DNA of 64,000 nucleotides, taken from assembly GCA_001414345.1 (NCBI GenBank), contig LLCB01000029.1, positions 62,001 to 126,000 of the forward strand, written 5' to 3'. The position numbers and the translations under genes are program-made. This stretch comes from Hymenoscyphus infarciens. Taxonomy: Eukaryota > Ascomycota > Leotiomycetes > Helotiales > Helotiaceae. Positions 58,674 to 64,000 of this stretch are shown piece after piece; the stretch's first letter is position 1, and each line of letters opens with the position of its first letter. The notes under the pieces are model-generated. The model was given only the letters and a program-made list of their open reading frames with translations. It ran no database searches and had not been told where the DNA came from.

Positions 58674-61620
58674 TTATGTAGTTGCGGTTGTTGTCCATCC
58701 TTGTCGAATAGAGACGACAACGAGAACAACCTGAAAATTGTTAGTTGCATGTTTTTGAGTAGTAGCAGAAAGCGGGAAAAACTTACAATAGCTACAATGA
58801 TCAACACTCCCACCAAAGACATCCAACGATTAAGATTCCTCCACCACCTAGCATTCTCGAATCGTTTTTCATCAATTGGCCCAAAACGCCTATCGTAATC
58901 ATGCGATCGTCCATGTTCTGAGGCTGAAGCCGAAGCTCCCAATTGACTCGCGCTATGTCCCGCGTCTCGTTCTCGCATTTCTGAAATGGGATTTAAAGGC
59001 AAAGGCAAAAAGGATGCAATCATCCAAGCTGTTAAACACAATTAACGGGGGCGCCAAGGAGGGTTGATTGGATATACTTACAAAAGGGAAATATAAATCC
59101 AATCACAAACATTATAATTTGAATGTTTCTTCTGCCAAAGGAACTCCCATCGGCAGACCAATTTACGGATGGAGGATCCCAAACACTATGGCGGGCAGCT
59201 CGTCTGTCCATTCGCAGATGTGGCGACCAAATACTTGACACACTCCATGCTCTGTAGCGTGGGACAAAACCCTCGTCTTGACCCAGCGGTGCAGGATTTA
59301 TCTCCATTGATCCCCGTGTTGAAGGTCTAGTATTCGCTTGCCCTCGTTCTCTTGGTCGCCTTCTGGGGCTGTATATACTCAAAGGAAAGTGGTCTGTATT
59401 AGGTGAACCGCTTCGGAAGGAGCTTGCGCGGCTTCCAGTCGTGGATTCTGTTGAGCTTCCTGGAGCTCCCAAATATTTTCTCTCCCCACTGCCATAGTAC
59501 AATCTCGCCCATGTAGGAATTGTCGCACTGGCAAGCATGCTATTTGCTCGAGAGCTGGAAGTGGATCGCATAGTATTGGTTCGTCCATTGTCTGAAGATG
59601 TAACGCTGAAAAATCCCGAGAGCCGTGTTCGCGAAGGTCGATTGCGCAAATCTTGCATGTCTGTGATTCCGTCCCCATATTCATCTTGATTTTCAACGAA
59701 TTGAATTGACCCGCTGCTCTGGTGTCTCCGCCCATTTCTAGCAAACGCTGGCTCCGGAGGCTCGAGGGATTCGCTCCTCGCTTCTTCGAGAGCCAGGGAA
59801 GAGCTGATGCTCAGGACCCCTCCACGTCGGCTGTCGCTTGGGGTACTGGGAAACCCGCTTGCGTTGCTCCTGCGGCCGCTCTCGCTCGCCCAGTCCCGGG
59901 AAAGTCTGCCAGCAGTGTCGCTGCCTTCCGTGACAGAGAGCACAGTCGACAGCTGTGAGCTCCATTGGTGAGGGTGCTCGTTCATGTAGGACCGCGGTGG
60001 GTGGGGGCCCGAACTTTCCGCCCATGAACTCGATCCCTCCGACCTTTCGTTGAGGATGGGTAATGTTATTAGTGATCCACTGCCAACGATTGCGCGAGAT
60101 GCTTCCTGTTGACTTAAAACAGTGGTGATAGAAGTCAGTGAGCCAGTGCGAAGAGATTCTCTTGACCTGGACTTGTAGTAGCCTAAATGCTCGTTCGATC
60201 TAGTATTTGTTTTCGGTCTGAGTGGGGGAACGACCAAGGATTCGTGAGAAAATTTTTGATGTGGTGCTACAAGATTAGTAGAGGACTCTGCTAGTGATGA
60301 ATCTCCATATAACTCGTAGTTTTCGTTCTCCGAGATGGTTTCCGACCTAGCAGTGTAGGGTCGATGAACAACAGAAGATGTTGTTGATGCGTTGGAGGAT
60401 GGTCCAATTATTGGGTAATTTGAAGAGGTTTCCGAGGGCGGACCGATTAATTCGATGTTGGAGGAGGGTTCTGAGGGGGCTTCCGAGGGAGGTCCAATTA
60501 ATTGGTAGTTCTCAGAGGGCTCGGTAGGAGCTTCAGATGGTGGACCGATTAATTGATAATTGGAATCACTCGTGGAAGGCGGAGCAAGGGCGACGTCAGA
60601 AGTTGAAGCGAATGTGTTGGTGTATACTTTGTAGTTGGAAGTCTCGGAAACAGTAGTAGTGGATGAGGTGGTCTGTGTTGATTGAAAGGAGAGTTTCGTG
60701 GAGAGATCGTGAGACGCGGCGGAAGGCCTGTCGGAGGCTTCTGGTACGGGGGGTAGAGGGCTGTCGGACGCAGCCTTTTTCTTAAGGTCTGGCGTCTTCG
60801 GCACTTTGCGAATGCCACCCACGAGCTCGTAGTTCCAAGGTGAAGATGTGCTTATAGGATCTGCAATTATCGGATGCTTCTTACCAGCGGGAGATGGAGT
60901 GGCAGGCGCTGATGGGAGGCATGATTCTATAGAATTTGACCGACCTGGTGCATGACGCGCCTCCGAGCCTAGCGAATCGTATGAGCTGGCTCTGGAAAGT
61001 CCTAATATTGGAGAGGATTGCGAGGAGGCATCGGTTGGTTGGGGGTCCCGGTCATCATGTAGCAGGGAGAAGGTCTGGTTGTCCTTGTGGATTTGCAAGC
61101 GCTTTTTCGCAGGGGGTTTAACCTTTGATATTGGGGCTCCTGTATCAGAATTGACCTTTCGCGGAAGCTGAGGCGTCGAATGCGTTGAATGAGCTGGCAG
61201 CACAGACGAACCACTCAATTGACGGGTTTCTTGCGCTTGAGGGTTCGTTCGAAACTCGGTCGCTAATGCAGGATCCTTGCCTTTTCCAGGGGCCAGGAGA
61301 AAATGAGAGGGGTGGGTCGGCAGCGGCGTCCGAGAATAAATCGCATCCTTCGGCCTCACATGCGTGTCCAGGTTTTGGTTTTCTTCGAAGGTGGTGGAGG
61401 TGGTGATTGCTTTGGCCTCGTTGAGCTTGGTGGTGCTTCTAGAGCTGGTTCCCAGGAGCTGCGGAGGGGTCTGAGGGACCAAACGGATGGGCGCGGCGCT
61501 GGTGGTGCTGATGTTTTTGTTCTGAAAACTGTTCTGACTGCTGTTATTGCTCTTGTAACTGTTGCTGTTACTTTTCGAATCACTCCGTTCGTGAAGAGGC
61601 CGTCGAGGTGATTCGGACAT
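58674..61620 (-). CDS. Ser-rich protein with two C-terminal membrane segments
   Basis: Exons are 61,620-59,082, 59,028-58,787 and 58,730-58,674. The introns are 53 and 56 bp, with GTAAGT donors and CAG acceptors. The product has 945 residues and begins MSESPRRPLHERSDS. The open frame runs farther upstream but without a better ATG; MGPPAD at 61,638 is an alternative. About 830 residues are Ser/Pro/Thr-rich and probably disordered. They include repeats of the type NYQLIGPPSEAP (about 60,400-60,570) and related NYELVGG and NYELYG motifs. The first intron lies inside a hydrophobic segment (MFVIGFIFPFSWMIASF, about residue 847). After a charged loop (DRRFGPIDEKRFENARWWRN), a second segment (VGVLIIVAIVVLVVV) is encoded across intron 2. 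This layout fits a family often called serine-rich protein in filamentous fungi, with no known biochemical role. It is divergent from RCE1. Confidence 0.85.
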
Positions 61621-63531
61621 ATCGGCAGGCGGACCCATCCCATAAGGTCTACCTCTGAGTCGCGATGGCAAAGGGCATATCGGACGGTCGTTGATGCGCG
61701 GCGGGACAGTCTGGGGATTTGGGCGGAGGCGGAGGACAGTTGGGCTATATAAGTCCCGCAAAGATGCTTGCTGGTGGAGTTGCGATGGATGGCTTGAACT
61801 GAATTATGGGATGGGAGGAGATAAGTCGCAGGGTAGGAATATAACAATGCGATGCGCTTAGGAGAGAAAGCCAGATGAATCGTCGCGTCGTGAGGCGGTG
61901 GTATGCGTATGCGCTGGAATGGGTGTACGGTATAGTATAGGGTAGGTAAGGTATGGTGTGGTTGCTGGGCAGGTGACCTGATTAGGAAGAAGTGACGATA
62001 AAAGGAAAATAGCGAGTACAGTGGTTGCGATTGGGACGTAAGTGAGCGTGGGTTCATAAGAAAAACAAAAACAGGAAGCAGAGACGAGTTTCTAAAAGAA
62101 AGAAAAAATGGACAAGTACAAGCAAGCAGGAACAAGCTGTTTCGCAGACGGAGGGGGTGGAAGGGGAGGATATTGGAAGAATGGCACATCCAGACCGCCG
62201 CGTTAATCTGGCCTTGCATTCGCTGGTGGAGACCTGTCCAAAGAGACGCCGCCTGCCCGGATTGCACCAGTCAACGTGTTCCACGGGTGCTATATTGCTC
62301 GAATGGGAGGCTGGCAATGGGCCTGGTGGATGGAGCGATAGCTGTTCCTCTCAGGGGCCGCGATAAAAATGACCAGGTGTTGCTGCAGGTTGGAGTGATT
62401 CTTTGGTACTGGGCGTTCATTTCGGGGAAGGGCCTCATGCAGCTGTACGGGATGCAAGAGAACCAACTATTCGACGCGACAACTGGCGGCCCTCCAGGTT
62501 TATAGAGAAGCAGGAAATTGACTGGTTTCTTAGTTTCACAGCACCTGCCAGCGCCTCTTCGAACACTTCTGGGGTTCTGGAGGCAGCTTCCCGGTGGAGG
62601 AGAGATATCATGGCGGGCATATACGTATATCGTCCATCGCGTTATAGCAGATAACGATTGGCGGCCGCGATGGTGGAGATGAAGATGGAGATGGAGATGG
62701 AGATAGAGTAGCTTAGGCTCATGGCCCATGGGAGAATGGCCGCGAAATGGAATTCGGAATGACGGATGACGGCTGGCCAGCAAATACGGTCCTTGACTAC
62801 CCCAGGGCCCATTTCTCCCATTTCTCCCATTACGGGAAGCAAATATTTTCGTTTCGCTGCCGGGTTTGCCCAAGTCGTGCAGGCCGCCAACCTCGATTCG
62901 TCCATTTCGTGTTGCCCTCAATTTCCGCCTTTTCATTGGAAAAGAAATGCAATGCATAATAAACGAGCATAAACAATCGCTTCTTTCGGAATAGCAAGCG
63001 CCTAGACGCGATGAGAGGTTGTGAAGCTGTCAAGGAGCGGACTCAGCGGAGCCACCAACGGCAGACAAGCACCAGAAGTGGACCTGATGGCGGCTACTGA
63101 CAGATTCTTGCGCGTCGAGGCTGAAGAGGAAAGAAAATCAGACGATGCAGACGACAAAGTAGCGGTGGGTTGGTTGGTGGAGCTGCCGTTGGCGGCTGGC
63201 TTCGACAGATACGATCCAGTGCTTTTAGCAAAAAGGGAAAAGAAAGAAATGCACTTGCATTGTTTGATGTAGCATTGGTTTGTTTTGTAAACAGCTGCCT
63301 CTGCTCAGCAAATGAATTGACGTTGAAACTTCCATCTGCATGCAAGTTAAGTTGTATGTAGATGCGGATGCGGATGCAGACTCGCAGCAAGAACAACAAA
63401 GATTGAGCCTGAGGCGAAGCTCCCTCCGTCACTCCGAACCAACCTCACTGCAGCAGTCACCAGCTCGCATCGCGACTCCAACATACCAAGACAGAAGCTT
63501 CAGTCTTCATCTGTCACTGTCAAGCACTGTC
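61621..63531. promoter_or_regulatory. Divergent upstream region of the Ser-rich gene and RCE1
   Basis: This 1.9-kb stretch should contain both promoters. A TATA-like TATATAAG lies at 61,745-61,752, about 125 bp upstream of the Ser-rich start; on that gene's strand it reads CTTATATA. Long frames on either strand here are low in complexity and lack support. A GAGATG microsatellite lies near 62,676-62,705. Confidence 0.4.
62676..62705. repeat. GAGATG-type microsatellite
   Basis: About five imperfect hexamer units (GATGGAGATG...). Noncoding in the divergent upstream region. Confidence 0.7.
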
Positions 63532-64000
63532 ATGGCTCCCACCGAGTTCTATGAGCGTCTCAAGTCCAAGGTCCTGGGTACGCCCAAGGGTAAGTCCTGC
63601 CATTCCGTCTGAAATGCGTCTGAAGGCATCGCCAATTGTCATCGCCAATTGTTAGCCTCATCCCCGCTCGCCTTGGGTAGACTGACCAGTGCCAAACCAC
63701 AGAACCCGTCAAACCTGCCATGAGCCCCAATATCGCCGTCCTCCTGCTGGTCCGTAACCAATCCAGATACTCCAGATACTCCAGATACTCCAGATACGTT
63801 TCAGTCGAATGCGAATGCAAAACCTAACTCGCGCAGGTTGTCTACACCATCATCTACGTGCTCCCTTTCTACATCTCCTCCACCACGCGCCCTTCCCCGA
63901 ATCTGTCTCGGGATGCGCCCTCGGTGATTCGCGGTCGCATCGCCTCCGTAACCACTTCCTGCATAATAAGCTCCATCTTCACCTTCGTGATACTCTGTTC
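63532..64000 (+). CDS. RCE1: CAAX prenyl endopeptidase RCE1, 3' end outside window
   Basis: Exons are 63,532-63,589, 63,703-63,749 and 63,837 onward; 89 residues are visible. Intron 1 has donor GTAAGT and CAG acceptor. Intron 2 (87 bp) has the unusual donor GTCCGT and acceptor GCAG, and the phases agree. The start is MAPTEFYERLKSKVL. The third exon reads VVYTIIYVLPFYISSTTRPS followed by SRDAPSVIRGRI, the distinctive first membrane segment and loop of fungal RCE1 proteins. RCE1 is an ER membrane protease that removes the last three residues of prenylated CAAX proteins such as Ras and a-factor. The catalytic Glu and His residues lie beyond the window edge, so activity cannot be judged here. Confidence 0.85.
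63762..63797. repeat. Four perfect 9-bp tandem units in RCE1 intron 2
   Basis: TCCAGATAC is repeated four times exactly inside the second intron. The unit is likely to vary in copy number between strains. Confidence 0.9.

Noticed and set aside
58379..59041. Separate minus-strand gene
   Set aside because: Its useful part is exon 2 of the Ser-rich gene; the rest reads through an intron.
61356..62957. Long minus-strand frames upstream of the Ser-rich gene
   Set aside because: They have low complexity and no ATG-linked family features. Part overlaps the first exon in another frame, and the rest is divergent promoter sequence.
1..64000. CRISPR array, rRNA or tRNA genes
   Set aside because: No regularly spaced direct repeats and no convincing tRNA B box or rRNA sequence were found by reading. 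A tRNAscan run could still find one.

Overview
The window is nuclear DNA of a filamentous ascomycete (Pezizomycotina). Short introns of about 50-130 bp with GT..AG ends and CTAAC/CTAAT branch points, fungal versions of VPS45, an ALE1-type acyltransferase and RCE1, a DUF6590 protein, and a large A+T-rich block with the repeat-induced point mutation (RIP) signature all support this. The gene families would fit Leotiomycetes, but that is inference from family resemblance only.

Layout: (1) 1-9,930 is a normal-composition flank. It holds a 5'-truncated coiled-coil gene, a two-exon DUF6590 gene on the minus strand, a shorter paralogue of the first gene, and one weak Cys-containing ORF. (2) 9,935-45,470 is a 35.5-kb A+T-rich isochore in which TG and CA are almost absent. 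Every possible start codon (ATG, TTG, CTG, GTG) contains TG, so ordinary ORF finding sees nothing here. Read as RIP-damaged protein (TAA/TAG standing for CAA/CAG/TGG), the block resolves into nested retrotransposons. A Ty3/gypsy chromodomain element on the plus strand lies in three pieces (9,960-12,043, 25,974-27,785, 32,978-33,990). It is split by a Ty1/copia element (12,044-25,973, plus strand), which is itself split by a second copia element (13,471-21,248, minus strand), and again by a LINE (27,786-32,961, minus strand). To the right lie a cluster of a 0.9-1.0-kb repeat family, then a second LINE (38,398-45,172, minus strand) that is itself split by a 1.47-kb insertion. Target-site duplications were found for all five insertions. 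(3) 45,470-64,000 is normal again. It holds a decayed ORF at the isochore edge, a three-exon F-box gene, a small putative secreted protein, VPS45, an ALE1-like MBOAT acyltransferase divergent from VPS45, a 945-residue Ser-rich two-membrane-segment protein, and the start of RCE1, which runs off the window.

The housekeeping genes on the right (SNARE regulation at the endosome/TGN, lysophospholipid acylation and CAAX processing at the ER) are not an operon. They look like a conserved block beside a TE-rich compartment holding lineage-restricted genes. The most unusual items are a roughly 390-codon decayed antisense ORF inside the innermost copia element, the precise nest of insertions, and an apparent exon-intron duplication inside the F-box gene. 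No CRISPR array, rRNA or tRNA gene was seen.
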